A stretch of DNA of 62,500 nucleotides, taken from Anaeromyces robustus (taxonomy: Eukaryota; Neocallimastigomycota; Neocallimastigomycetes; Neocallimastigales; Neocallimastigaceae). The stretch is taken from positions 50,001-112,500 of the forward strand of contig MCFG01000188.1 of assembly GCA_002104895.1 (NCBI GenBank), in the 5' to 3' direction. The notes beneath the pieces are model-generated. The model did not search any database, was not told the origin of the DNA, and worked only from the letters and a program-made list of their open reading frames with translations. Of the stretch, positions 48,133 through 61,301 are shown piece by piece; position 1 is the stretch's first letter; every line of letters begins with the position of its first letter. The position numbers and the translations under genes were made by a program.

Positions 48133-50601
48133 AGAGAGAGAAAATGTTAATAATTAGCAATATATATATAGTACATTAGGAATGATTATTGAGTCAACAA
48201 TAAATGCGCTATTAGAAGTTGAAAATTTCCAACCAGCAGCCGAAGTATTAATTGAAATTTTAACTCATCCATCATCAAGAAAATTTGAAAAAACTTTATG
48301 TGATAATATATTAAAAGCAATTACAACAGGATGGATATATGAAGAATTTAATAAAACAATTGAAAGTAATTTATATATATATATATCATAACTACTATTA
48401 TAAATAAAATATATACTAAATACTCAATAAAACAATTAATTATAGATGAAGATGAAGAAAGTGCAAGAGTTATTTGTAAATTAATGACTACATTAGGCGA
48501 AGAATTCACTGAATATATTGTAATTAACTTTTTAAGACCTGATGTTATAACTTATTTAAAAATGATGATGTCATGTACTGCTTTTCCTGGATATCCAGCA
48601 ATTGATCAAGATATTACGTAAATAATAATAAAAATAAATTAAATAAATTAATAAATAAATTATAATAATAAATAATAAATATAATAATAAATATAATAAT
48701 AAATTATATAAATAATAATAAAAAATAATACTCACATTCATTTATTCAAAATTCAGAGATACAACTTATAACTTTTGGTTTAATTTAACTGAAATTATTG
48801 AAGATCCTTATGTTATTCCACTTCCAAAAATGGATAATAAAGAAAATGATGATATTTTAATATATAGAAGTCAACCATTATCTTCATCAAATCCACAAAT
48901 GACTCCAGAACAAGGTTTACAAATTAGAAATGCTAGCTTAGAAGTATTTCGTCAATTAATTGAAATTATTAGACAAAAAATGCAGTATCCAACAGATGAA
49001 GAAAAAAGATCATGGAAAAGAGGTTAATTTTTATAGAATTCTCATTTAATTGATATTAATATTTAAAAGAAATGTATGAAATATGAATTACTAATTTAGT
49101 TTACATATTAATAACATCATTGTTATTTCTTTTTTTTTTTTTTTTTTAATCATTAAAAATAGAAAACTTTGAAAGTTTTAATGCTTCTAGAAGAGAAGCT
49201 AGTGATACAGTTATTTCAGCATACTATATCGTTAAAGATCAATCTTTAGATTATTTAGTTAATTTATGTAAAGAAGAATTAATTAAAATATATAGTGGAA
49301 ATGCTAATTGGCAAGTATGTATATATAAACAAAAAATAAAAATAAAATATATATAAAAAATCTGTATTTTAATTTATAAATAAATGAAAAATGAATATAT
49401 ATATATATAAGGTTTTGGAATCCAGTTTACAATGTTTAAAAGCAATTTCTGAAGCTATTGATATGAAAGAAAATATATATATTTCAAAATTATTCAGTGA
49501 TGAAATATTTAAAAGTATATGTAATTTACCAAAAGATAACTTTGATAGAGTTAAAATTACTATGTTAAATTTAATAGGTAAATTATATTAATAACTTTTC
49601 ATTTATTTATTTATTTATTTATTATTCATTATTATTATTATATAATCCAATAATATAAAATTGAATAATCATAAAATTATATGAATATAATTTATACTAA
49701 TAAATGTATATGTACTATTACTATTATTATTATTAGCTTCATATGCTGAATGGTTAAAGAATCATGAAGCATTTATACCAAATATAATGGACTTTATAAT
49801 TACTAGTATTTCACAACCATCATTATTATTACCTGCTTCAAAAGCTTTCTTGGAAGTTTGTAATCATTGTAAAAAATCATTAGTTAATATTATTGATGTT
49901 TTAGTAAATATTTATATGCAACTACCGGATTCTATTGTAAGCATCTATATAAAATAAAATATAAATAATACATGAAGAAGCATATTAAATATATTTTAAA
50001 TGTAATTTATTTTTAAAATAGCAAAGAGAAAGATCAAGAATAGTTCAAGCATTGGCAGAAGTTTTTCAAACATTACCAAATGAAAGATCAATTCCAATTA
50101 TGTTAGCATTACAAAATAATCTTCAGGAAAAAATAAAAGAAACTTTAATTAAAATAAATAATGTAATAAATAGTATAATTACATAATAATATATAAATAT
50201 AATAATATTAATCATTAAATTAATATTTATATTTAACAAATAATAATACAAACAGACTGGTGATCAAGATAAATTTAAAGAACTTATTAATATTCAACTT
50301 AATCATATGGTATCATTTTCAAAAGGTATTATTCCACCAGATGAAAATAGTTTTGCTGATTTAGCTGAACGAGTTGAATATGAATCAAATGTAAATAAAG
50401 AAAATAAAATTGAACTAACCCAAGAACAATTCCATCAATTTGAAATATTATCAAATGGATGTTATGAAATTATTGAAATGATTTTAAGATTATATAGCAA
50501 TGATTATGAAATTATGTCTGTAAGTAAATTAATAATATATAACCATATAAAATCAAATATCAATAAATATAATAGAAAAAGAAAATTGTTTTTTTTTTCT
50601 T

Positions 50602-50646
<45 letters not shown>

Positions 50647-52371
50647 TATTGAAATTATTATTATTATTATTAATTTATCATATATAAGGTCGTATCTCAA
50701 TTTTTCAAATTTTCATTCCGAAGTGTATTACCATTATTATCTCCAAAAATGGAAATACTTACTTTATTAATAAGCACATGTTATGAGTGTTCTAAGCAAA
50801 GCAATATTTTGGTTATAATAAAAGATTTACTATGGGTTTATTCACCTTACAATGAATACCCATGCTCATTATTAGAAATTAATAATGATCCAATAAAAAT
50901 TGATAGAAATATTGTTCTTCTTTTAACTTCTGTTACACAAACAACGATACAATATTTAGATAGTGAAATTGGTATATAACTATAAAATTTAAAAATATTC
51001 GTTATATATAATAATTTAATTATATTCAGTTTTATTATTATCAAATACTTTTTACTTTATTAACTAATTAGAAATTATTTTTTATTTTTTATTTATTTTA
51101 TTTTTATTTATTTAGCTGTATCTCAGAATAGAGATACTGTTCATTTCTTCTTCAGTATGCTAGTAGAAGTAAATATAAAATGATATTTATAAAAATTGAT
51201 AATAAAAATTTAAATTATTTAATCTATTATATTTATTGATGTTTATATATATATTTCTTTTATATATTAGTTCATTAATATAAAACCAAATTTATTTAAA
51301 AATCTCCAACCAGAATTATTAGAAAAAATATTTGGTTTATTATTAATAGCATTAAAAGTTCAAGATGATAAATTTGCATTACAACAAGTTAAAAGTTTCT
51401 TGGTAAATATATTTAATCATAAATAATATATATATATTATACATTATTATTTTATATTATTTATTTTTATTTCATGATAATTTAATTTTATTTTTCATTA
51501 TTAAAATTATAAAGACCGGATTTATTTTATGCGATAATGAAAATTCAGAATTAAAAGATATATCCCATCAAGTTATGCTAATTATTGGCAATAATGTTAT
51601 AAAAGAGATATTATATGTAATAATTTATATAATAATAATTATAAAAATACTATATATATATATACTCTTATTAATAATAATAATTATAAAAATACTATAT
51701 ATATATATATTCTTATTAATAATAATAATTATAAAAATACTATATATATATATATATTCTTATTAATAATAATAATTATAATAATAATATTATTATTATT
51801 ACTATAGGGTATTGGTGGAGGTAAACCACGTTCATTAATAAATATTTTGGCTGATATATTATTTAGAATGAAAAATAAATATTCAAACAATGTTAATGAA
51901 TGGCTCAATTCATTACTCGCACAAGTAAATATATAATAAAAATATAATAGCATTATTACAAAGAAGAACAGCGTTATTAAAATTATATATCGAATTATAA
52001 AAAAAATATAATATAGGATGGCTTTCCATCAAAGCATGTTGATAATGGTGTAAAGCAGCGTTTTATAAAAGATGTTATGAGGTAATTATATTATTTTTTA
52101 ATAAGAAATATCAATAATAAATACCAAATAAAATAAATAAAAATATATATTTTCAATAACATAGTAAAATATTATTTTTTATTTTTTTATCAATTAATTA
52201 ATTAATTTATCTATCTGTCTATTTATTTATTTTATTATCAAATTTTAAAAACATTAAAAAATTCATGAAATATAAAGTACACGACAATTCACAAAATTTA
52301 AAACAATCATATCTGAGTTTAGTATTAGATGTAGAAACTTACAGGGCACATCCTTTGGTTCAGCATTTTAG
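46032..52371 (+). CDS. IPO13: Importin-13-like karyopherin beta
   Basis: Twenty-one exons: 46032-46085, 46712-46834, 46990-47048, 47348-47456, 47605-47801, 47890-48048, 48172-48365, 48446-48617, 48757-49022, 49163-49314, 49412-49577, 49737-49936, 50022-50162, 50256-50519, 50689-50971, 51116-51168, 51271-51402, 51515-51616, 51808-51924, 52017-52081, 52278-52371; 3102 nt, 1033 residues (human IPO13 963). HEAT-repeat transport receptor. IPO13-like blocks include QFFGAHTFQVKILRDW, STQIVLTKLCLALTSFALQ-type helix before PEIWPNF, LEFLTVVPEQ, KCLQSWVQYDAP, SYAEWLKNHEAF and the C-terminal ISEFSIRCRNLQGT. IPO13 imports and exports cargo through nuclear pores under RanGTP control; TNPO3/Mtr10 is the nearest alternative family. 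The last exon uses the frame ending SFGSAF at 52371; a second frame in it stays open but is not family-like. Cargo cannot be told from sequence. Confidence 0.92.
47119..47162. repeat. (TTA)n microsatellite in IPO13 intron 3
   Basis: About 14 ATT/TTA units in the intron 47049-47347. Confidence 0.85.
51625..51785. repeat. ~46-bp minisatellite in IPO13 intron 18
   Basis: Three tandem copies of a unit reading TTAATAATAATAATTATAAA then AATACTATATATATA and TTCT/CTCT. Copies differ mainly in the length of the TA run. They lie in the intron 51617-51807. Confidence 0.88.
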
Positions 52372-52938
52372 ATTTTTTGAAAAAAGACAGAATATAATTA
52401 TATAATTTAATAATAGTTTTTTATTTATTTCATATAATACTTTATCTTATTTAAATTTAAAAACATAAAATTATGTTTATAATTTTTTTTTTTATTATTT
52501 TTTTATAATAAAAAAAAAAAAAAGTAATATAAATTGATAATTTTATTAATAATACATATTTTTTATAGTATCAATGTTATTACAATTACAACTCATAATT
52601 CATTTAAATAGATTTTTTTATATAAAATTTAAAAAATGAATATTATTTCATAGATAAATAAATTTATTAAAATTTAAATAAATATTAATTTTTATTATTA
52701 TTATTTAATTATTTAAATATAGATAATTTATCTAAATTCATACTATTAATATTAATATAATAAATTATTAAAATAATATATTTATTAATAATATTATTTA
52801 ATAAAAAAAAAGTTTTTTTTTTTAATTTTTTGTTTTTAATACAGTTTGGTTTGTTATATATTATTTTCTTTTTTCTTTTTTTAAACTTTTTGTTTTTTCA
52901 TATAGTTTGTATTATATATTTTAATTTATATTTTGAAT

Positions 52939-52969
<31 letters not shown>

Positions 52970-53146
52970 GATTATTTTTAAAAAAATTAATTTAATTTAA
53001 CCTATAGTGTGAAAGTTATCAAAATTTAATCCAATCACATATGAAAATTTTTTAAAATTTTAAAATTAAATATTTAAAGATTTAAAATTCAATATTTTTA
53101 TAAATGGAAATTTTTTAACTAGAATTAATTATATTATAAAATAAAA
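52372..53146. other. IPO13 to TSR2 intergenic region
   Basis: No gene. A/T homopolymers dominate (poly-T near 52938-52969). A CCAATCA element at 53031-53037, about 110 nt before the TSR2 start, resembles a CCAAT box, but in isolation this is weak. Confidence 0.45.
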
Positions 53147-53701
53147 ATGGCTGTAGCAAACGTTAATAATCAAGAAATTTTTGAAAAAATTGTTGAACTT
53201 ATTTTTTCAAACTGGACTGCTCTTCAATTAGCAGTAGACCATTCTTTAGCTGGATTAAAAACTCAAGAATTTTATCAAAATTTATATGAAGAAGTATTAA
53301 ATATTTTCAGTGTTTATAAGGATCAAGTAGAAGTTTCTGATTTAAATGAAAACTTTTTAGATTTTTTTAGTGAAGTTTTTAACATGGATGTTGAAGATGA
53401 TTCACCAAGACAAGTTGGTATGTTATTAGTTGAAGCTTATAAAAAGACTTTCATTGAAGGTACTGGTATGGAAGTATATAATAACCTTTTAGCAAAAGGA
53501 AAGAGTAATGCCAATAAATTAAGTCAAGTTCAAGGTGATGATGATAGTGATGATGATAATGATTTTGATAATGATGATTCTATGGATACTGACGAAGCTA
53601 CTACTTCTCAACCACAACCATCTCATCAACGTGAACCAAGAAGTAAAAAAATCATTGATGAAGATGGTTGGGAAACTGTTACCTCTCGTCGCCGTCGTTA
53701 A
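53147..53701 (+). CDS. TSR2: TSR2 pre-rRNA processing protein (eS26 chaperone)
   Basis: Single exon, 184 residues, close to the family length of about 190-205. The N-terminal two thirds is the helical WGG/TSR2 domain, with IFEKIVELIFSNWTALQLAV, FYQNLYEEVLNIF and a DDSPRQVGMLLVEAYKKTF block. An Asp-rich acidic stretch follows (about 128-150). The basic end carries DEDGWETVTSRRRR, the family's D-G-W box. Tsr2 escorts the free ribosomal protein eS26 and hands it to pre-40S subunits; the acidic region is the ribosomal-protein-facing part. This is one of two intronless genes in the window, in contrast with its 20-intron neighbour upstream. A clear ATG follows an A/T leader and the start is conserved. 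Confidence 0.95.
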   Translation: MAVANVNNQEIFEKIVELIFSNWTALQLAVDHSLAGLKTQEFYQNLYEEVLNIFSVYKDQVEVSDLNENFLDFFSEVFNMDVEDDSPRQVGMLLVEAYKKTFIEGTGMEVYNNLLAKGKSNANKLSQVQGDDDSDDDNDFDNDDSMDTDEATTSQPQPSHQREPRSKKIIDEDGWETVTSRRRR

Positions 53702-54516
53702 GATAATAAATTATGAAAATAATATAATATTATAAAGATACTATTATAATTTTAAATTGAAGTATTAAAAAATTAAAGAAAAAATAGAAAACATATAAAA
53801 TACCATTCATAAATAAACTATCAAAATTTTTATATACATTATATTTATTAATATAATCAAGAATTAAATTAATTATAGAATATAACAATAGAAGTATCTT
53901 TATGCACTTAAATTATATATATATATTTTTTAAAAAAAAAAAAAAAGCATTTATTTATTAATTTATATATTTAATTCATTTTTACATATTTTTTAAGAAA
54001 AATAATAATATAAATCTATTGTAAATACCATTAACAATATATTAATATAATAAAATTGATATATAAACTATATTTTTTGAACTTTTTATTTTTTTTATTT
54101 ATATTTATATAAATATACAATGTTTTAACGTTCGTAATAAATATTTACATTTATATTTATCATTTATACTTTATTATTATATATATTAGTGTTATATTTA
54201 CAACAATATTTAAATATTATTTTTATAATACAATATACAGTCAGTCAATTATTATAAACAGAAAATAAATTAGATCATATTTTAGTACATGAAATTATTA
54301 ATACATAAAATTATTTTATATGATATAATTTACTTTTTTATGTCATTCATGTGATGATTATGTGTTTATAACATAAATTTAAGGCTGAAATTAGAAAGTT
54401 ATATATTTATGGTGGTTAATAAAGCCATATTTCGAGATATATAATAATATTAAGAAATATTATTTTAAATAAATTGAATTCAAATATCTTAATTTATTTT
54501 AATATATGGAATTTTA

Positions 54517-54557
<41 letters not shown>

Positions 54558-55523
54558 TAATAAATTCAAATTATATAATTATTCCAACTCTAAATTTATA
54601 TAACATATCTGTAAATTTATGTCATATTATATATATATTAGAATATATTAATTAATATATTTGCATATATTCTATAATACATATTGAAGATTTCATAAAG
54701 TTAATTTAATACTTAAAAGTTAAATAATACATTTAATAGTAATGATAAATAATAATTTAATTTATATATTTTTTTAATTAAATATTCAAATTTATAAATT
54801 TTGTAAAGAATAATAATATTATTATTACTCTTCTTTTCTTCTTTTTAAAATAAACTATTTTTTTTAGAAGGTAAATATAAAAAAGTTTAAAAAAATTGAA
54901 ATCGAAATTATTAATTATATCGTATATTCACATATATTTTTTAATAACAAAGTTCAAAGTTCCTTTTTTCATATATTTTAATTTTAAATAATTTAATAAT
55001 TATCGAATAATCAATATGTTGAATGATTTTAATGTTTTAGTCAATGGTATTATTATTAAATAAATAATAGTAATAATAATAAAATAACAAATTATTTTTT
55101 TTTCTTAGTAAATAAGTAATAAATAATAGTAATAAAAATAAACTAGAAAATAATGAGAAAAATATTTTTAATTTTTTGAGATATATTTATGTAAGAGTAT
55201 TTGAAATGCATGATAAATGTTTATTTTATTTTAATACAAATAATTAATTATGAAAGTCCATTATATCTATAATATATCACAATATATCAGTTTTTATAAG
55301 TATCTCATATATTTACAAATAAACTTATTTATATAAAATTCTTTATAAATTTTTACTTATAAAAAAATTCTATATAGTAAATAATTATAAATTTTAGATG
55401 TAAATAAAAAGGAACATATAATTAAATAAGCAATAATACATAACATAATTGAAAATTAATATTACGATAAACATTAATAAAATACATAATATATATAATT
55501 AATAAATATATTAGGTAAAAAAA
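53702..55523. other. TSR2 to anoctamin intergenic region
   Basis: 1.8 kb without a supported gene on either strand. A/T with a poly-A run near 54527-54555. Some patches near 54370-54440 look less repetitive, but they contain no long frame and no RNA fold I can defend. Confidence 0.5.
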
Positions 55524-55893
55524 ATGGATGCTAAAGATAAAAGTCCAATTGCAAAGGAAGCTTTTGTTACAAAAGCTGATGATATTGATTATGTCATGAT
55601 TTTCAATACAAGAAAGAAGGTTGTTCCACCAAAAGAAATTATTGAAACCGAAGAATTTGTTAAAGGAGTAAAAGAAATTGCTGCTGCTGAAAAAACTTTA
55701 GACCAACGTCAAACATACGTTTTATATTATTGGAAAAATTTATGTAGAATTTTATTAGCCGTTGGTATTGAATTTAAGGTTAAATCTTTAAAAGATGGTT
55801 ATCTTGCCTTATGTATTCATTGCCCAGATGATGTCTTAGCTGTCGAATACTACAAATTCCGGTAAATCTATTATTTTTTTAATTTATTTATAT

Positions 55894-55924
<31 letters not shown>

Positions 55925-56398
55925 ATTATTTTTTTTTTTTTTCATTTATTATTAAAAAATAATTAAATAATTAAATAAAAAAAAAAAAAAAACAATAAAA
56001 ATAAAATAATGATTTCTAATATTATATTAAATATTAGTGTTCAAGAATATTTAAGTGGTGTTGGTGTTGCTAATGCAGATTTTGAAGATTTAGATATTAA
56101 CGATCCAGATGTTCAAAAAGAAATTGCTGAAAAATTAGCCACTTCAGATCGTCTTTACATCATTTATAATTTATTAACCCGCCCAACATGGGAAGGTGGT
56201 GTTGGTATTTCAACAGAAAATGAAGGTGGATGGCACCAAACTGGTGGTATGTACTTAGAAAGTTTCTTTACCCTTCATAACAAAGAATTAAATAATGTAA
56301 GAATAATTATATTTATTTATATTTTTTATATTATTAAATGATAATCATTAATAGATATAAAAAAATTTTTTTATTAATATAATTAATTAATTAATAAT

Positions 56399-56429
<31 letters not shown>

Positions 56430-58822
56430 TATCTATTTTAATTATTTATTAAAGAAATGGATCAAACATTGGTCTAAAAAGTGGAGACTTTCTACCCAAG
56501 ATATGACTGATATTCGTAATCATTTTGGTACTAGAGTAAGTTATTATTATTATTATTATATATTATTATTATTATTATTATTATTACTATTATTATTATA
56601 TATTATTACTATTACATATTATTATTGATGGTATTATTATAATATTTTTAAATTGAAATATATTTAATAATGTTATTGTTTCTATCAAATTTAAATATAT
56701 TGCATATTATAAATTCTCTTATTAGGTTTCATATTATTTTGCCTTCCTTCAAAGATACTTTATATCTTTACTTCCACCAGCAGTTATCGGTGTTCTTTCA
56801 TATTTCTTTGATAGAAACTTTTCAATTGTTTATGGTATTTTTGTTGTAAGTTACAACGTTAAATTTATATATATATTTAATAATTGAAATAATTGAATAC
56901 ATTAAATTTCAAACATTAATTCAATATGGTTTTATTATAATTAATATTTTTTTTAACTCATATTATAGGTTTTATGGGGTATGTTCTTTATTATTTTATG
57001 GAATCGTCATGCCGAACAACTTGCTATTTTATGGAATGTTAACAACTGTTCAGTAACTGAAAAGATTAGACCAGAATTTAGACCACAAAGAATGGAAAAG
57101 GATAAAGTTACAGGAGATTATGTTCCATATTATCCAAATTGGAAGAGATGGGTAAAACGTGTATGCTTAACCTATCCTTTCATTATTTTATGTACTGTTT
57201 TCACTGTTTTCATTTTAACTTGTGTTATTTGCATTGAAATTTGGGTTCGTGATCTTTACAATGGTCCATTCAAGGCTCTTATGGTAATATATAACTTAAT
57301 TTCGTATCAAAAATTATTTAATTACTGTTAATTATTGTATTAATAATATTTGTGTTCTATTTAATTTTTAATATAAATATAAATATATATATAAACTTTT
57401 TTTACAGGTATACATTCCAACTGTTATATATAGTACCTTTATTCCATTCTTAAACTCTATTTATTTAACCTTTGCCAGAAAATTCAATGATTTTGAAAAC
57501 TATTCTACAAAGATCGAATATGATAATCGTTACGCTGAAAAAGTCTTCGTTTTCTATTTCTTAAATTCATTCATGTCTTTAATTGTTGTTGGTTGGGCTT
57601 ATATTCCATTCTCTAAACAATTTATTGAAATTTTAAAAATAACTCCATTAGGTTCTCTTATTGGTAATTCTATTCCATCACCAGGTCCAGAAAGATTAGT
57701 TGGTAATTATGTATACTTTATTTTAACTGGTCAAGTATTAAATCTTTTCCAAGAAACTATTATTCCATACATTACTAGAAAGATTACTGGTGCTGCTGCT
57801 GATGTTATCAGTAAGAATAAGGATGATGAAAAAAGTGATGATCCAATTGTTAAGCAAATTGAAAAGGAAATGGAACTTCCAATTTACGATGGTAATAACA
57901 TAAAATATAAAAATATATAATAAATTATTGAATTAATATTATATTAAAATATATAAAATATTTTTATACATAATAATATATAATATTTAATAGTCAGTGA
58001 TGATTATTCGGAAATGGTTGTCCAATTTGGTTATGTTTCATTATTCTCAATTGTATGGCCACTCGGTGCTTTAATTTCATTTGTTAATAACTGGATTGAA
58101 TTAAGATCAGATGCTGTTAAGATGTGTATTAACTACCGGTAATAATTAAAATTCACTTTTCTTATTCAATATATAAATAAAATATATGAATATTTGATAG
58201 CTAAACAAAAATTCATTTTTTAATTTATATATATATAGTCGCCCATATCCTCAAAGATCTGAAAATATTGGTCCATGGATTGGTATCTTAGTAAGTACCA
58301 ATATTATATATATTATAAAATTATTTAATATTTATAATAAAATAAGAAATGTTATTATTATCATATTATTAATATATTTATTAATTCTCATATCTTTTTT
58401 TTTTTTAGTCTGTATTATCTTGGATTTCATCCTTAACTAATGCCTGGTTCATTTCAGTATTTAGATACTGGGAACCAAGAGACACAAGAGCTTCTGCTGT
58501 TAACTACAGAGGATTAGTTACAACCCTTTCCATTCTTATTATTGCTGAACATCTTTACTTCTTAATTAAAATTCTTGCTACTGGCTTCTTTAAAGAATGT
58601 GTTCCAGGTAAGAGAGATCACATTCTTAAGAAAGCTGAAATGGATACCAAGAATAGAATTCTTCGTAAAGTTGGTATTAGTGGTAGTCAAGTTGATTTAA
58701 TGAAGGTTGCTGAAACTCCAGAATTCCAATTAAAACAAAACACTTCCTTTGGAATTGCTCTTAATGCTATTTATGAAAAATTAAAAGAAAAAGACCCAAA
58801 TGAATCAAAAAAAGAGTTATAA
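55524..58822 (+). CDS. Anoctamin / TMEM16 family membrane protein
   Basis: Nine exons: 55524-55861, 56038-56296, 56455-56535, 56726-56845, 56969-57283, 57408-57891, 57994-58138, 58239-58290, 58409-58822; 2208 nt, 735 residues. A cytoplasmic N-terminal domain of about 200 residues is followed by about ten hydrophobic segments, beginning YFAFLQRYFISLLPPAVIG. The Ca2+ site of TMEM16 proteins looks complete: E487 (FQETIIP, TM6), D536 and E539 (DDYSEMVVQFG, TM7), E568 and D572 (NNWIELRSDA, TM8). The D/E pair in TM7 is the pattern I recall for fungal scramblase nhTMEM16. Family members are Ca2+-activated lipid scramblases or chloride channels; fungal ones are mostly scramblases or ER-plasma membrane tethers (Ist2). 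No long Ist2-type basic tail is present, so scramblase is the better guess. Codons ending in C are frequent, hinting at strong expression. Confidence 0.95.
56393..56430. repeat. (ATTT)n microsatellite in anoctamin intron 2
   Basis: About nine ATTT units just before the exon 3 acceptor region (intron 56297-56454). Confidence 0.8.
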
Positions 58823-59105
58823 ACTAAATAAATTATTTTTTTTCTATTTTTAATTTTGAGTTTGGAAATTTAAAATTAAAAAGGAAATAAAAATGATATT
58901 GAAATAAGAAAAATAAAATCACAAAAAAATATAAAAAAAAATTGAATATTTAAAATCTAATGATGGTTTTAAATAGATTAACTAAATTTTAATAAAGTGA
59001 TTTAAAAGTATTATTAATATAGTAAAATAAAAAGCAATAAATAAATAATAATTAAAATAATACCTTAAATAAATAAAATAATATAAAATTAAAATAAAAA
59101 TAAAA

Positions 59106-59153
<48 letters not shown>

Positions 59154-60224
59154 ATATCATAATATTAAATAAATTAGCATATAAATTTTAAACATTTAAA
59201 TGTAAGTTTATTCTTTTGCAATTATATAAATATATAAAAAATTATAAATAAAATAAAAAATAAAACTAAAAAAAAAAAAAAAAATTATGAAACGTTTAAA
59301 TTGTAATTATAATCGAGTCATTTGTTATGATTTAAAAAAAAAAAAAAAAGAAAAAAAAAAGAAAGAAAGAAAAGAAAAGAAAAGAAAAACCGATTTATTT
59401 ATTTATTTTTTCAAAAATTAGTTAATAAAAATTTATGATTATATCCTTTTCTCAAAAAAAATACTGTTAATATTAACTTTATTGATATTTTAGTCTTTTT
59501 AAAATAAATAACTTGATTATTTTGAAATAAATTTATTTTTTATTTAACCAACATAAATATAATATATATAAAACACACAAATAATAATAATAACAATAAT
59601 AAATAATGATAAAAATCTTAATAATAATACAAGTAAAAATACTTGTATTATTATTAAATTTATACATATATATATTTTAAGTTATTTTAATTTTTATTTT
59701 TTTTTTTTTTTTATTCTTTTTTATTTTATTTATTATTTTTCATTTTATTTATGATTTTATAACTTTAATTATAATTAGCAATTAAAAAAAAATAGAAAGA
59801 GTTTTATTTTTAAATAAAAAATTTTTTTACTTTTTTTTTAAAAAAAAAAAAAAAGAATATCATTCCCTTTATACACAATTCAATGATGTATCAAGTTATG
59901 ATGAATATTTCTATCCTTTTTTTTCAATTTTTTTTTGTTTGTTTGTTGTTTGATGTTTATTTGTTGTTTATTTGTGTTTTCGTTTTTATTTTGTTTTGAT
60001 TTTGTTTATATTTTATTCTTATATTTATTTAATATTATTATTGTTTTATTAAGTTTTTTTTTCTAATTTTATATAAAATAAAAATGAACTAACTAAACAA
60101 TTAAAAAAGTCTTTTATAATAAATAAATTAATTAAACAAAAATATTTATAAAAAAAGTAAAATCAAAAAAAAAAAAAAAAAAAAGAAAGAATAATTAAAA
60201 GCATCATAACTATTTTTAATTCAT
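58823..60224. other. Convergent intergenic region anoctamin / eIF3h
   Basis: Tail-to-tail spacer of 1.4 kb, no gene. Contains a poly-A run of 45 nt (59108-59152), an AAAG-type patch (59349-59388) and a TTGTTTG-rich segment near 59930-60010. Holds both 3' UTRs. Confidence 0.5.
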
Positions 60225-61301
60225 CTACTTGCGTTGTAAAGCTTTAACCATAAACATTTTTGTCATACTTGGTCCAGCAAATTGCTTTATTTGTTTACAA
60301 TGCATTTCCATTCTTCTAGAAACTAATGGAATATCAAGTTCAAAGGAACCATTACTATAAAGTTTTTCAAGATTTGGTGAAGTCAATTGAAGATCTTCTT
60401 CAGTGTATTTTGGTGGTTGACCTTGTTTTTCAAGTTCCTTGTTTTCTCTAATTTTCATATCATTACTGGCCTTAATTTTATTAAGTTCACTTTGAACTTG
60501 TTTGTACCAATTATTAAAGGTCATTTGGTTTCTGTTATTCTTATCTATTTCTAAATTCAATATTTCAAGCTTCTTAATAAGATAGTCTTCAAAATCTAAG
60601 TCAAGAGCTTCAATATTTTGAGTTTCTGGTACTAATAAATCAATGTTTTTATTTAAGAAGTTTGGAGATGGTTGACTAAGAATTGAATTAGCATCAACTT
60701 GTAATGTGTTGAGTTCATCATATTGACTAATTAAACAATCATCATAAATATTATTCTTAATTTTAATTGGAATGTTTTCAAAAATCTTTGAAGAATTTAA
60801 TTTTTTGTTCATGTAAGCCTTAACATCAAATTCCTTTTCTTTGTAAACTTCCATAAATTCATCGGTAAGTCTGTAAGCATGGAGATTTATGTTACCTTGA
60901 GAAGAACGAACTGGATCGTAAACAATAACAACAGATTGTTGAATGGCAGCTTGATAATTGTATTGATTTTCAATAAAAGTGGCATCCCAAAGGTTGTTAT
61001 CAGCAGTTCTATACCAACCAACAGTGTTGACATCAAAGTTCATGTTTCTTAAATTAGTTAACATTCTTAATTGATAATCAGCACCAGCATTTTGATCTTC
61101 CATATTATCAGAACTAGAACTAGAAAATGGGAAACTGTAAGTAATCTTAAGAGTATCTTTAATATCAATACCAAGAATTTGACCAGTAACAGTAGCTGGT
61201 AAAGATTCTTGACAATGCTTGACGATTTGAAGGACAACTAATGAATCAAGTTCAATTTCCTTGATTGGGGCAGTTTCTAAATAATCTTCGTAATTTTCCA
61301 T
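60225..61301 (-). CDS. EIF3H: Translation initiation factor eIF3 subunit H
   Basis: Single exon of 1077 nt, 358 residues, near the family length of about 340-350. Residues about 15-150 form an MPN domain (VVLQIVKHCQESLPATVTGQ, ITYSFPF, VGWYRTADNN, ESVVIVYDP-like IQQSVVIVYDPV), followed by a mixed helical C-terminal half rich in Glu/Lys. The JAMM metal ligands (E, then H-x-H-x10-D) of active deubiquitinases are absent, as in all eIF3h, so this is a scaffold subunit. eIF3h lies in the octameric core of eIF3 with eIF3f and helps scanning and re-initiation. Baker's yeast lacks it, so its presence fits a lineage that kept the full eIF3. Start chosen at the first ATG (61301), directly before the conserved region. 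C-ending codons are more common than in neighbours, which suggests high expression. Confidence 0.95.
   Translation of the reverse strand: MENYEDYLETAPIKEIELDSLVVLQIVKHCQESLPATVTGQILGIDIKDTLKITYSFPFSSSSSDNMEDQNAGADYQLRMLTNLRNMNFDVNTVGWYRTADNNLWDATFIENQYNYQAAIQQSVVIVYDPVRSSQGNINLHAYRLTDEFMEVYKEKEFDVKAYMNKKLNSSKIFENIPIKIKNNIYDDCLISQYDELNTLQVDANSILSQPSPNFLNKNIDLLVPETQNIEALDLDFEDYLIKKLEILNLEIDKNNRNQMTFNNWYKQVQSELNKIKASNDMKIRENKELEKQGQPPKYTEEDLQLTSPNLEKLYSNGSFELDIPLVSRRMEMHCKQIKQFAGPSMTKMFMVKALQRK

Noticed and set aside
52278-52404. Alternative last-exon frame of IPO13 ending further downstream
   Set aside because: It needs an acceptor that is not visible; the frame via AAAG at 52277 matches the family C-terminus and closes phase.
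54380-54440. Possible structured small RNA (GGCT...AGCC)
   Set aside because: Only a 4-bp stem over 50 nt; expected by chance.
60225-61301. MPN protein as an active deubiquitinase (CSN5 or Rpn11)
   Set aside because: No JAMM metal ligands; sequence blocks are of eIF3h.
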